A DNA stretch of 64,000 bases from Meloidogyne chitwoodi (GCA_015183035.1 JACZZP010000007.1:2108001-2172000); one strand, 5' to 3'. Positions 22,059 to 34,720 are shown, counted from the stretch's first letter. A program made the numbers and translations. The notes: generated from the sequence alone by a model not told the origin.

Positions 22059-25000
22059 ATGACTACACATTTTAAGCCTATCACTCCATTAAGAGGTTCA
22101 AATGTTGAAGATGGTGTTAGTGAAGAACAAAAATATTGGATGAGGATGGAGGTTTATTTATTTGATAATTTGTTAGGTTTTTGGTGGTTTTATGAAAATT
22201 TAATTTTAATATGAAATTGAGAGTGGTTTTTGAATTCCAAAATATATTTTCTGTCAAATCAACAATTTTTCTAAATTTTAGGAAGCAGCAGTTTTTGAAG
22301 AGTCTTGTTCTAGTTGTGATTTTAAACCTTGCGCTCCTTACTCTTTAGCTGTCGCTGGTGGAAGTAGAGTTAAACTTTTTATTTTATTTTCAAAAAATCT
22401 AAATGAAAATTTAAAAGGTTATTGTCTTTGACACGGCTACAACAGAACCTTCTGCAATTTATTCTCGTTTTAAAACTTCTTTATGTGCAGTTAAGTATAG
22501 GCATGATGGAGCATTATTAGGTTTTAATTTTTTAAAAAGATTTTTTTCATTCAAAAAAATTTTTTGATTTTTTTTGAGGGAAAGAAAATATTTTACTCCC
22601 TTAGGACGACTGGAATTATTAATACGTATCTTGCGAATAAATAAAGTAGAAATGTGTTCCGAAACTTCTTTCATTTTCGTTTTTTAACTTTTAATTTAAT
22701 CGGACGATTTATTCTGTTTACTTCAAATTTTTAAAGGTGTTTCAACAGATAACGGCTTTTTGCAATTTTTTGACACTCATAGCGAAAAACCTAGAAAACA
22801 AGGTTTACGTACTCCAATACGTACAATTAAAGCACATAAAAGCCAAATTTATTCTTTTCAATTTGATGCAAGTGGGTATAGAGTAGCTTCCTTTTCTGAT
22901 GATTGTTATACAAAATTGTTTGATTTGGCAACAGAAAATGCTTCTCCAATTTGGAGTTGTGGAGCACATACGGATTTTATACGAACGGGTGCTTTTGCTC
23001 CAAATAATGATTATTTATTAGCAACAGGTTTATTATATTTATTTTAAATTAAATTATGGCCTATTTTTGGTACTTTTCGGTAATGCATAAAAGTCCGCAA
23101 ATTTTGTCCGCAATTTATAATATTTATTTTCTCAAAAATGCAAAGAGAAATGAAATGATTATTTTGGAGGTATAAAATCAAAAATGTTTTCCAACATGCT
23201 TTTCATCCTCTCCTCAAAAGAAAAACACGCAGAAATAGCTGCCAATCATCCTCCTAAGTTCTTGCGGACTTTTGCGAGTGAATAACCGAAAAGTACCCTC
23301 ATCTTTTAATTTTAAAATTAAAATTTTTTAGGCTCGTATGACAACACAATTCGTTTGTGGGATACTAGACAAGATGGAAGCAGTTTTGTCCGTGAATTTA
23401 ATCACGGTTTACCTGTAGAAAAAGTTTTGTTTGTCTCTTCAAAAAATAATTTGTTTGCTTCTGCTGGTGGAACATTAATAAAATTTTGGGATTTAAATAG
23501 TGGACAAATAGTCAAAGAATTGAAACTTCATAAGAAAATGGTTTAAATTATTCGAATTTTTAAGCAAATAATAATTATTATAAAAAAATAATTATTATTT
23601 AGGTAACATCACTAAATTTATCAAAAGATGAAAAATTCTTAATTACTGGGTCAATTGATCGTCGAGTAAATATTGTTAATTTGAAAAACAATTTTGATTT
23701 GGTACATACTTGGCGTTTAGAATCACAAATTAAAACTTTGGCTATTGACCCTTTAAATAAACATTTTGCTTTTGGATTGGGGAACAATAATTTTGCTATT
23801 TGGAGAAGAAAAGAAGAAGAACAACAACAATTTGAAAAAAATAAAAAAACTGAAAAACTTGGTAAAAGAAAGAGACAAGAAGAAGAAATAAAAAATAATT
23901 TTTTAAATAAAAATAATATTGAAGAAAAAAATGAAGAAGAAAAACAAGTCGAGAAAAGGCCTAAAGGATTGGTTATTTTCAGAAAAGAAAGGGAAGGAGA
24001 ACAAGAACGTATTGAAATTGAACCTACTCAACGACAATTGGAACAGGTTTATTATTAAAATTTTTTTGAATTTTTTTTCGTTAAAAAAGGGGGATACTGA
24101 GGGATAATTTTAGGGCATTTTTAGATTTAAAAAAGAAAAATAGGTTAACAAAATGTTTCAGAATTATTTATTTTCTTTAAAAAAAGATGAAACTTGGTGA
24201 TTTTGATTATTTATTGCGTGAAGGACGTGTTCAAGAATTAATTTCCACTATACTTTTAAAAATCAAAGATTTCTCGCTTGAATATATTTTTGCTGTTTTT
24301 CATCAAATTCGCATTAGACAACAATTAAAACTTTCACTTTCTGACCTTGAAAGACGTCAACTTTTTATTCTTTTTGAATTTTTGAACAAAAATGTATCAA
24401 ATGTTCAATTTTTTGATATTTTATATGATGTAATAGATACAACATTAGGTTTATTTTTTTATTAAATAATTGAATTTGATGGCAAAAGAGTCGGCAAATT
24501 TTATTTAAATTTCTTTTTTTTCCTTTCTTTTTAAATTCTTTGGAACATTCCTCAACTCTTTTGCCATCTTTATATTTTAATTCCTATTATTTTTTCAATT
24601 AAAAAAAAAATATTTCAAACTTAATAATTAAGTCATTTAAAAATCTTTAAAATTTAAGAAGAGTTTTTATTATCTTTTTTATTTTTATTTTTCAGAAATA
24701 TATTTCCAAAAACCGTTAACTAATGATTTGCGTTCAGCTATAAAATTACTTCAAAAAACTTTAGCTGAACAAATTGAAAAACAAAAAGAACTATGCCGAA
24801 ATGTTGGATTATTTGAAATGTTAAAATATTCAAATAAAAATGTTAAAAAAACAACAAAAAATGATAATAATGAAGAAGAAGAAAATGAAGAAGATGAAGA
24901 ACAAAGTGAAGATGAAGAAGAAGAAGATAGTGATGAAGAAGAAATAAAAAATGTGAAGAAAGAAAAAAATGAGAAACTTGGCAACTTTTCTTTAATTAAT

Positions 25001-25111
25001 TCTAATAAATCTAAACAATTAAATGGAAAAATTAATAATAATATTATTAACGTAAAAGAAGAAGATATTAGTAGTGATGATGAAGATGATGACAGTGAAG
25101 ATGATAGATAA
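22059..25111 (+). CDS. UTP15: U3 snoRNP-associated WD40 protein UTP15
   Basis: A component of the t-UTP subcomplex of the small-subunit processome in the nucleolus, linking rDNA transcription to 18S pre-rRNA processing. Eight exons give roughly 630 residues. The N-terminus (MTTHFKPITPLRG) and YWMRMEEAAVFEE match the family opening. WD40 repeats follow, with signatures such as SFSDDCYTKLFDLA, TGSYDNTIRLWDTR, SAGGTLIKFWDLNSG and TGSIDRRVNIVNL. A helical C-terminal domain (KLGDFDYLLREGRVQELI and later SAIKLLQKTLAEQIEKQ) corresponds to the UTP15 C-terminal domain. It exceeds the human protein (518 residues) because of Lys/Glu-rich and strongly acidic insertions; the tail is mostly Glu/Asp/Ser. 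Introns hold MITEs at 23069-23297 and 24478-24568. Confidence 0.9.
23069..23297. mobile_element. ~230 bp MITE in a UTP15 intron
   Basis: Terminal inverted repeats of about 40 bp: GGTACTTTTCGGTAATGCAT followed by AAAAGTCCGCAA on the left, and TTGCGGACTTTTGCGAGTGA followed by ATAACCGAAAAGTACC on the right. There is no coding content. Confidence 0.75.
24478..24568. mobile_element. 91 bp miniature inverted-repeat element in a UTP15 intron
   Basis: GATGGCAAAAGAGT at the left end is exactly complemented by ACTCTTTTGCCATC at the right end. The interior is T-rich. Confidence 0.55.
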
Positions 25112-25306
25112 ATAATGATATGTTTAATATATATTATTTTAAAGCTCATTTTGTTGATTTTTGTTTGTTATTTTTTAGATTTTATTTTTTTAAAAACTAA
25201 TAATGAGAGATAATTTTAATTAATTAATTTTTTATATTTATTTAAAATAATTGTATATTTTTTAAACATTTTTTAAATTAATTAATTTATATTTTAATTG
25301 AAAGGT

Positions 25307-25743
25307 TTAGACAGCACAATTGCTACTGCTATTATTGTTCATAAACTCGCAGAGAGGCTTTAAGATTATTAACTTAAAAAGTTTTTCTCCTTCGTCTACA
25401 TTAGTCTCATTCAGCGGTATTAACTTAAATATTTAATAATATATTATTTTTTTGAATAAATTTAAAAAAATTAATTATAAATTCTATTAAAATTAAAGTA
25501 TTTTAAGCCTTCATATAAAGTATATAATTTTTATTTTATTATTTCAGTTTAATTTTTCAGTCAAATCTTTATATTTTTAAGACCTACATTTGTTGAATTA
25601 TCTAGTTCTTCATTTTTTGTATTTTCAATTTCTTCTAATTGTTCAGTTGTATTAAATTCTTTTAAACAAAATATAAAAATAAATAATAAAATTAAATAAT
25701 TTTTAGAAGAATATAAAAAATTGTTAAAATAACAACAACGCAT
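25307..25743 (-). CDS. Possible small membrane or secreted protein, two exons
   Basis: Not recognised. Exon 1 (25743-25588) encodes MRCCYFNNFLYSSK, then a hydrophobic segment NYLILLFIFIFC and a Glu/Asn-rich stretch ending in DNSTN. A GTAGGTC donor and a TTTAAG acceptor join it in phase to exon 2 (25423-25307), which reads LIPLNETNVDEGEKL and ends at TAA. The total is about 90 residues with one N-terminal signal anchor. It is divergent to the AP-1 mu gene, 40 bp away. The composition looks more protein-like than neighbouring chance frames, but there is no family evidence. Confidence 0.3.
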
Positions 25744-25783
25744 AATTTGGATTTATTTTCTGCCTGCAAAAATTGAATATAAA

Positions 25784-28700
25784 ATGGCTTGTTCAGCAAT
25801 TTTCTTTTTGGATATGAAGGGAAAGGTTAGTGAATTTATTTAACATTTTTTAATTAAAAATAAGTTTTAAATAATATAAACTTATATTTGTTGAAAATTT
25901 TAAGATCACAAACTTTAGTTTTATTAAAAACAAATTAAAGTTGTAAACTTGAGTTTACAAACTTAATTTTTAAGCTTAAACACATTTATGTTTTAATTAA
26001 ACTTGAATTTTTATTAAAACTTAAGATCAATCTTAAAACTTTAATTTATTTTAAAAATTTCAAGTTTAAACTTGAGTATATATAAAATAAATTGAAAATA
26101 AAGATAACTTATAATAATAAAGTTGAAAACTTAAGTTTACAAACTTTTAACTCATAAACTGAAGTTATTTAAAAACTTAAATAAATCGATATTTACTTAA
26201 AAACCACTTTCTACTTGAAAAGCAAAAAGGGAAAATAAAAAATAAAATTGAAGCTATTTTACTGTTTTTTTCTTCCCTCACACATTGGCGTTGCCTGTTA
26301 GTTTTTTTCGTAGTATTTTTTGTTGGCATAAATAAAAAAGTGGGTGGGCAACGCCAAATGCCATTAGTTTTGTTAATAATGATTTTGTGATTTTTTCTTC
26401 TGTTACATTATTTTTATAGAAGAAAAAATTGTGTCCCCTTCTAGCGACCTCTCTCATGTTTTTTTATTTCCGCTTTGTTTTTTTATTTTCTCCTTCCTGT
26501 GATGCAATCAATTTATTTTTTTTCTTCATGTGTTCGTCAACAATATTTTTTTAACTTTAAATTGTTAAAAGGGCAAATTTTTTTATTTTTTGATTTTTTT
26601 TTTTTGGACTTTTCATTGTTCAATTTTAATTTTTTATTTTAAATTAGTTCTTTTATTTTTTAAAAATTATTCAAAAAATATTTAAATGGATTTTGATCCT
26701 TTGGAATTTTCAAATCAACTATTTTTAACTCAACAACAACAACAAAACAATTCTCAATCTTTTACAAATTCCTTTTTTAATAATAATAATAATACCTCAG
26801 CTACAGCAATATCTCAAGGAATTTTAGCTTATTCAAATGCTTTTAGTTGTTTTGGAGAAAATAATAATAATAATATTTATCCAATAGATTCTTCATTAAA
26901 TATTTGGGAACAACAAACATCTAATAATTCTCCTTCTTTTAATATTAAAAATGAAGGTCATTTTTTGTTGTTGTTGAAAAATAAAAATTAATTATTGTTG
27001 GGAGATAATTATGACAATGATTTTTTACTTAGAGAAATAGAAGAAAATGGGAATTTTTTGACCAAATTTTTTTTAGTTATTTAATCGCTTGTATCCAAAA
27101 TATATTTTTTTCTTTTAAAAATCCGGCTTTTTGAAAATTAAATTAAAAAAAATATATTTAGTAATTTCAACCACTAATTTATCTTCTCAACAACATTTAT
27201 CTTCTTCTGCTAATAATTGTTGGGCAGCAATTTCAAATAATAATACAAATGAAAATTCAACACAAGAACCTCCCTTTTCTTGTGATTTTATAAGGTCTAA
27301 TAACAACAATAATTTAGGACAACAACAAATTAGAAATACACGTCAACCTTTTTCTTGTTTAACTAATAATCAAGGGGGGAATTCTTTAGAAAAATCAGTT
27401 GACGAACATTATTTAAATCAACAAATAGAAAATATCAGAAAATGTCCTTCACAATCTTCTACAACTTCATCTTCTAATAATAAAGAATTTAAAACAGAAA
27501 TGGAAATACTTAAATATCGGGAACGCCGTTCAAAAAATAATGAAGCAGCAAAACATTCGCGCACAAAACGTCGTGAACGAGAACAGTCTCTACAACAAAG
27601 GGTGGTGGAATTGGAAAGAGAAAATGAAAGATTGCGTGTAGAGTTAGAGGAAGAAAGAAGAAGAAAGTGTGTTAGAATGTAGTTAAATAAAAAATCCTTT
27701 TATTCTTGGACGTTTCGGTGTAACCTCGTGTTGAAATGGCTGTTTTTCCTTTTTACAAGTTTTTTTCAAAAAAATATTTTTCATCCCTATTATTATAAAT
27801 ACAATTTTTTTTAAATATTTATATGTTGTAAATAAAAATTTTTTTTCTTCTTCAGAATTTTTGTTTCGATTTTAATTTTTTTTATTTTTATTTTTTAATT
27901 GCTTTTCAAGTAGTGTTATTTTTAAAAATTTAAACATTTTTTTCTTTTATAAAATTTATATAAAGGTGTTAATATCTCGAAATTATCGCGGTAATGTTGA
28001 CTTGACAATTATTGATAAATTCATCCCTTTTCTTGTGGATATGGAAGAAGAAGGCAAATTAACACCTGTTGTTGATATATCAGACGCTATTTTTGTGTTT
28101 ATTAAATACAATAATGTTTACGGTTTTTTTTTACTAAAAATTAATATTTAATTTAATTAATTATTTTTTAAGTTGTTGCTGTTTCTGACCATAATGTTAA
28201 TGTATGTTTTTTGTTGTTATAATAGTTCTGGTGTTGAGATGTTTCGGCGCGCGCTTATAAAATTGCTATATAAAATTTTGAAATTTTGTATAATTTATCT
28301 TAAAAGTGAAATCTATTAATTCTTAAAATTTGAGAATTTTTGGTTCAATACTAGAGAAATTATAACTGAAAAAGTTGAGTATGTCGTCTCAACTTTTTTT
28401 GTTTCTTTCGTCGCTTAAATTTTTTTTTTTGAATTTTTGAACATTCTCCACTCATGTCAGCATTATTTCACTTTAAAAACATTAATTTATTTTTTTTTTT
28501 CCAGGTAGCTTTAATGCAAACATTTCTTTACAAACTTGTCAGTGTTTTTTCTGAATATTTTAAAGATGTTGAGGAAGAATCTGTTCGAGACAATTTTGTT
28601 ATTATTTATGAATTATTAGATGAAATGATGGATTTTGGATATCCCCAAGTTACTGAAGGAAGAATACTTAGAGAGTTTGTTTTTTTTTTAAAATTTCTTA

Positions 28701-30534
28701 GAAAAATATTTTTCTTGAGAAATTTTAGGTCACTAAAGTCTTCAAAATATTTTAACTTATTTTTTAAATTTTTATTTATTAGATATATAACACAAGAAGG
28801 ATATAAATTAGAAAAAAGTCAAATACGTCCTCCAATGGCTGTGACAAATGCTGTTTCTTGGCGTTCAGAAGGAATTAAACACAGAAAAAATGAAGTGTTT
28901 TTGGATGTTATAGAATCGTTAAATTTACTGGTTTATTTTTTTAAATTTATTTTAAGTCAACAACCTTTCCTTACTAAAATCAGAATTTATAAAATTTATT
29001 TTGATTTTTTTTTAATTTTAAGGCAAATGCTAATGGTGTAGTTTTACAAAGTGAAATAATTGGGTCAGTCAAAATGCGTGTATTTTTAACTGGAATGCCT
29101 GAACTTCGATTGGGATTAAATGATAAAGTTCAATTTGAAAATACTGGAAGTATTTTTATTATTATTTTTTTTTAATTAATTTTTATTTTTTTTTTGAGGA
29201 GGAAGAAGTAAAGCTGTTGAATTAGAAGATATTAGATTTCATCAATGTGTACGGCTATCAAGATTTGGTTCATTTTTTAATTAATTTAATTTTTATTTTT
29301 TAAAGAGAAATAAAAATTGGTATTTTATTTTATATGCGAAAAGGGGTTTTTACTTCCTTTTTGACAAAATGACATTTTTATTTCTTTGGGACCAATTGTC
29401 TCAACTTTTTATTTTTTTTTTATTAAAATAATTTTTATTTAATTTTAAGAAAATGATCGAACAATTAGTTTTGTTCCTCCAGACGGAGAATTTGAATTAA
29501 TGAGCTATCGATTAAGTACTGTTGTTAAACCTTTAATATGGATTGAGACTGTAATTTTATTTAAAAAAATTTAATTTTTTAAATAAAAATTAATTTTTAG
29601 GTAATTGAACGTTTTTCTCATTCACGTATTGAATATATGATAAAGGTTTTTTTTTAATTTTAAAATTTTTATTTTAATTAAAATTAAAAAGGCCAAATCC
29701 CAATTTAAACGTCGTTCAACAGCCAATAATGTTGAAATAATAATACCAGCACCACGTGATGTTGACTCTCCTCGCTTTAAAGCAGCAATTGGACATTGTA
29801 AATATATTCCGGAAGAGACTGCATTTATTTGGAATATTAAAAGCTTTCCGGGAGGAAAAGAATATTTAATGCGTGCACAGTTTAAATTACCCAGTGTAAT
29901 TAGTGAAGAAGCTGAGGGAAAGCCACCAGTTAAAATTAGATTTGAAATTCCTTATTTTACTACTTCTGGAATTCAGGTTTTTTTTTAAATTATTTTAATG
30001 AAATGTACAAGTCCTTTTGATTTGTTGGGACAATTATTACGTATGTGGACGTTTCGGTGCGGCCTTATAAAATTGTTAAATGAACACCTATTTTGGTAAA
30101 ATTTTGCAAAAATATTCTTTATTGTGTTGTCTATGTCCTCAAAAAATTTAAAAATTTTTTGTTTAATCTTTTCTTAATTAAATGTCAAATATAAGGGCAT
30201 TTAAAAATACATTAATGTCTCTACCCTTTATTTTATTATAAATTTTGTTTAAATAAACTTCAAATTTTGAAATTTTTTGAGAAAATAGACAACACTATAG
30301 ACAATGTTTTTGCAACTTTTTAAAATTTTAAAAGTTTTTTTTTGCTTGCTTTTTTTTAAGTCCGTACCGAAACGTTCGAATTTTTAAAAATTGCAAATTT
30401 TTGACTTTTTTAAATTTATTTAAATATTTTTAAAGGTTCGTTATCTAAAAATAATTGAAAAGAGTGGCTATCAGGCTCTTCCTTGGGTTCGCTATATCAC
30501 AACAAATGGAGATTATCAATTACGAATTCCATAA
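25784..30534 (+). CDS. AP1M1: AP-1 clathrin adaptor complex, mu subunit
   Basis: The medium chain of the AP-1 adaptor. It recognises YxxPhi sorting signals for clathrin transport between trans-Golgi and endosomes. Exon 1 (25784-25825) encodes MACSAIFFLDMKGK. A 2.1 kb intron follows, and exon 2 starts at 27966 with VLISRNYRGNVDL. Later blocks are EYFKDVEEESVRDNFVIIYE, DFGYPQVTEGRIL, YITQEGYKLE, TNAVSWRSEGIKHRKNEVF, MRVFLTGMPELRLGLND, FHQCVRLSRFENDRTISFV, KSQFKRRSTANNVE, KSFPGGKEYLMRAQF and the final GYQALPWVRYITTNGDYQL. The longin domain and mu homology domain are complete; length is about 425 residues. Nematodes have two such genes (unc-101 and apm-1); I cannot say which this is. Intron 1 contains a bZIP gene on the same strand. 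Other introns carry foldback elements. Confidence 0.93.
26285..26357. repeat. Short hairpin repeat upstream of the bZIP gene
   Basis: TTGGCGTTGCC and GGCAACGCCAA are perfect 11 bp inverted repeats about 50 bp apart. It lies in AP-1 mu intron 1, upstream of the nested bZIP gene. Confidence 0.4.
26686..27682 (+). CDS. bZIP transcription factor, nested in AP-1 mu intron 1
   Basis: A DNA-binding transcription factor with a C-terminal basic-leucine zipper. Exon 1 (26686 to about 26955) starts MDFDPLEFSNQLF and is rich in Gln and Asn. A short intron joins it in phase to ISTTNLSSQQHLSS (about 27163) onward; total is about 265 residues. The basic region reads YRERRSKNNEAAKHSRTKRR, with the NNxAAxxSR core. 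It is followed by a Leu/Val heptad zipper (LQQRVVELERENERLRVELE) ending soon after in KCVRM. The pattern is closest to PAR/CES-2-type bZIPs; the exact orthologue is unclear. It is on the same strand as the host gene, so host splicing must skip a whole gene with its own start and stop. Confidence 0.8.
28238..28400. mobile_element. Partial GACGTTTCGG-family element (family A) in an AP-1 mu intron
   Basis: Begins GATGTTTCGGCGCGCGCTTA, then TAAAATTG, and includes the typical AAATTTTGAAATTTT interior. The far end is diverged. Confidence 0.45.
30046..30378. mobile_element. ~330 bp foldback element, GACGTTTCGG family (family A), in an AP-1 mu intron
   Basis: The left end is GGACGTTTCGGTGCGGCCTT then ATAAAATTG. 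The right end is AAGTCCGTACCGAAACGTTC. The interior is also self-complementary (TGTTGTCTATG...CATAGACAACA-like blocks), so the whole element folds back. Confidence 0.65.
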
Positions 30535-30840
30535 AATACTTAGAGACTTGATAATTTATTTTTATTTATTTTTTAAAAAATAAATAAAAAATAAATTAAT
30601 TATATTTTTGAGACATTATTAATTTTCTTTAAATATTTTTTTAAATTTAATACTAACAAAAAATATTGACAGCTTTATTTTTTATTTAAATGATCTCTTT
30701 TTTTAATATTGTATTAAAAAAATAAATTAAAAAATGTTTTTTTAATTAATTAATTTTTATTTCTTATTATTTAAATATATTTTTAAAAATTTTGTTTTTA
30801 ATTTTTTTTAATTTTTTTTTAGATTTTTTAAAAAATAACA

Positions 30841-32829
30841 ATGAGGAAATATTTAATAAATTTTAAAAATTTAAAAATTTGTTCAAATTTATTTAATAAA
30901 AATTATAATATTTTTGAACATCAAACAATTAAATTTTTAAATACAAATTCAACAACAACAATAATTAATAATAATTCTGAATTAAATGAAAAAGCTACAG
31001 GATTGGTTAAATCAATAATTGAAGAATATAAAAATAAAGAAAAAATACTTGTATTACCTTGGGCAGATCAACAGGTTTTTTTTTAATTTTTTATATTTTT
31101 TGGGGGAAATTTATGAAAAAAATTTTAACGATTTTTTAAAATTTTGAGAGAAAAATGTGAATTTTTTTTATAATTTTTCAAATTGTTAAAACTAAAAAAT
31201 GGTCAAACTAAATAAATATTTAAAGTTTTCCAAGCATTTTTTAATAATTTATATTAATTTTTAAATTATTTAGGCAATTAATTCAGCACTTTTTCCTTTC
31301 AAAGAATTGTTAAAAATTGGTAAACTTTTTTTTTATTATTTAATGTCTTTCTATAAATATTTTTTTAATAAAAAAATATTTTTAATTATTTTTTAAGGTA
31401 TTCGCCCAGAATTTTTAGAAGATGCTTGTTCTCAATATGAACAGCTTTTTCGTTTAATGATTAAAAATGGACAGAAAATATATCAAATGCTTAATGTTAT
31501 TGTTGAGAATTTTCATATAAGTTTTGAAGATGCTATCAGAATATTTGCAAAGTAAATAAATATATTTTAAATATCAGAATTATTTGTTAAGAATTTTTAA
31601 AAATCAGAATTTTATCAGAATTTAAAAATCGGAATTATAAAACCGGAATTAAAATATCAGAACTTAAATTCAGAATTATTTATCAGAATTTAAAAATCAG
31701 AAATATTTAACAGAATAAAATATTAGGATTAAAAAATCAGAATTTAAAAACAAAAACAGAATTATTTACCAGAATAAGTACTTACATATAATTAAAAAAA
31801 TCAGAATTTTTATTTTTATTATTTTTCAGAATTTCTGATTTTATTGAAGATGAAACTCCTCAAACAATTCAAAGTCGTTTTAATTTATTTAGTAGCCGTG
31901 GAATTGCTACAGGAAGCAATTTAAGAAGATTATTTGAAAAATATCCTGAATTATTTTTTGCTTCTCAAGTTCAACAAATGGATAATTGTTTAGAACATAT
32001 TACTCAATTTTTTGATTCTGATAATGTTTTTTATTTTTTATTTAAATTTTAATTTTTTTTAATTAATTATTTTTTAGATAATTAAATTAAAATTAATTTA
32101 TTAAAATTTATTTATTTTTTTTTAAAGTTAAAATCTGTTGTTTTAATTGCTCCTCATATTTGTTTAATGGATCCGATTGAATTAGAAAAAAAATATGAGG
32201 TTTTCTTTTTAATTAATTAATTTAATTTTATTATTTTAAAGTATATTTATTTTCATTTTGGTTTTATATCAGAAGAATTAGCAAAAAGTAAAAATTGGAT
32301 GGATTTAGATCTTTTTTCAATTATTGATAGACATCAATTTCTTATTAAAACTGGAAAATATTTTTATCCAGATCCTAAAAGGCCTCAATTAAAAAAGGTT
32401 AGAATTTAATTAAATTTATTTAATATTATTATTTTTTAGGAAAATCCCTCAGCTTCATTAATTTTTGATACTCCAGAATTTAACTTTGCTACTTTAGTTG
32501 GTTGTGTTGAACATGGTAATTATTTAAATAAATTAATAATTAAATTTTAATTTTTAGAAGAATGGTTAATGTTTCGTGAATTATCTGAACAAAAACGTCT
32601 TTTAGAAGATTTAGATGAACCTTTTGAAAAGTAAAAAAATTAAAAATAATTTAAAAAAGAGGGAAATATATTAAAGGGATGGGGATATGTCCTTATAATT
32701 AGAATTTAATTTATTTGATTTTTTAATTATAAGAATTAATTTTATTTTTTCAGAATAAAACCAGCATTACGTAAAATGTATGAACGGCGTGCAAAAGAAG
32801 AAAGAGAATATCAAGAAGGAGAAATTTGA
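30841..32829 (+). CDS. MTERF4: Mitochondrial transcription termination factor family protein, MTERF4-like
   Basis: MTERF4 works with NSUN4 in mitochondrial large-ribosomal-subunit assembly. About nine exons give roughly 395 residues. The N-terminus (MRKYLINFKNLKICSNLF) is basic, as for a mitochondrial targeting sequence. mTERF helical repeats are recognisable in IRPEFLEDACSQYEQLFRLM, FNLFSSRGIATGSNLRRLF, EKYPELFFASQVQQM and VVLIAPHICLMDPIELEKKY. The YEYIYFHFGF, RHQFLIKTGKYFYPDPKRPQ and WLMFRELSEQKRLLEDLDEP blocks match the MTERF4 C-terminal region. The human acidic tail is replaced by a short basic one. Its intron near 31565-31830 is full of TCAGAATTTAAAAA repeats. Confidence 0.75.
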
Positions 32830-34112
32830 ATAAAAAAATATTTAAAATTTTTTTTTAATTTTAATAAAAAATGAAATATTTTTTATTTTATTAATTTAAT
32901 TAAAAAAAAAATTAATTTTTTTTTTAAATTTTATTTATCAATTAACAACTACTCTAAATTAATTAATTAATTTATTTATAAAAAGAGAAGAAAAAGAATA
33001 TTATTATTATTTTTAACAAATATAAACAACCCAAAAATTGAAGAAAAATTAAAATAATAATTTTTGTACATTTTAATCTTCAAAAGGCAACAAGGGGATC
33101 ACCCCTATTGATCGAATTTGCCAATTTGTCAAATCCCTTAAATGGTAAAGTAATAAAATATTCCCAATAGGTCCAAGTTTGAATGGGTCTAAAATTGTTT
33201 TTAAAAGATTTGACCGAATTGGCGATTGGACAAATTGGTTAAATTGATCTATAGGGTTTCGATCTAATGGGTGTATCCGGCAACAAGTGAGTGACACACT
33301 CTTTCTCTCTTTTAATATATTTTAACACTAAATAAATATTTTTAATTTTTAATTTTTTAAAAATTAAATTATTTCTTGAGAAACAACAACAACAACATTA
33401 AAAATGTAAAATAAATAATATTTAAAAAATAATAAATAAATACTTCATTAAATGGAAAAAAATAAAATAAAAAATATTTTTGAGCGATTTCGTTCTTCTC
33501 AACATTGTGAGTTGTTTATTAATTGCTTTAGAATAATACAGTACTTTTTAAAAATATTTTAAAATAATAATAAAGAAAATTAATATATATATATAAAAAC
33601 AAAGTTTAAATATTAAATTATATTTTATTTTGTCGAGACGGACGTTTCATCACAGCCTTATAAAATATTTCATTTTTTCACTTTTTATATATAATTTTGC
33701 TAAAATATTCTCTCAATAATATTAACTAGTTACTCTTAAAATTAATTTTAAAAAAAATTAATTTTCCTTAAGTTTATCCTTTTTTTATATAGGCTATTAA
33801 TAGGTATTTTCACATCTGTCTATTTTATAATTTTTTTTTACTTCCTTTTTTATTTAAAATGTATAGACAATCTTTTAATTTTATACACTCAATTATTAAT
33901 TAATACCTTTTAAATAATATAATTATTTAAATTCACTAGACGACGCTAATTTAAGCTTAGAGGGATGTTTGGGTGCTGGCGGACATTTGGGTACCCTAAA
34001 TAAAAAAATTTTTTTTTTATCATTTTTAGATTTGTGTAACATTCTTTTCTGAACTTAAAAAAAATTTGTATTTTAAGTATTACAAAAGTTATTGACAAAA
34101 GACTAGGCTAGA

Positions 34113-34429
34113 AGGATGTTTCGTCGCAGCCTTATAAAATATTCTATTTTTCACTTATTTTTCTAAAATTTTGCAAAATTGTTCTAAATAATATTATCTA
34201 GCATCAATAAAAATTTCAGAATTTTTGGTTTATTATTTAAAAAGTTATGCTTAAAAAATGCAACAAAATAGTCACTTTTAGACTTTTCGTCCAATAACTT
34301 CTGACTTACTGAACCAAAAATTCTGAAATTTTTAGAGAAATTAGTTTACATATTTGAGATTATTATTGCAAACTTTTACTTTTTTAGCTTTACTTTGCAC
34401 GAATTTATAAGTCTGCGTCAAAACGTCCT
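34113..34429. mobile_element. ~317 bp foldback element, GACGTTTCGG family (family A)
   Basis: The left end GGATGTTTCGTCGCAGCCTT then ATAAAAT is complemented by ATTTATAAGTCTGCGTCAAA then ACGTCC at the right end. The interior carries mirrored AAAATTTTGCAAAATTG and AATTTTTGG blocks. Confidence 0.6.
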
Positions 34430-34720
34430 CTCTGCTTATACAACGTCTAGTCTTTGTTCTTTTTTTTTAAATTATTTTTAATAGATACATACATAATTTA
34501 AGCAAACTACAAAATAATAAATTAAACACATTTCTTTTTTTCTTTTAATTTGAATTTTTTATTCTCACTCTTTTTTAATTTTTTTAATTATTAATATAAA
34601 TATAGACTTCAATTTTTATTTAATTATTTATTTTATTAAATTTATCTTTTTCTCACTTTTTTAAAAATTTTCTCAATTTTCTAAGCTTAAAATTATTAAA
34701 AAAAATTTTAAATTTTAGGT

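Noticed and set aside
24751..25149. 132-codon Ser-rich minus-strand frame
   Set aside because: Antisense of the acidic GAA/GAT-rich tail of UTP15; pure codon-repeat shadow.
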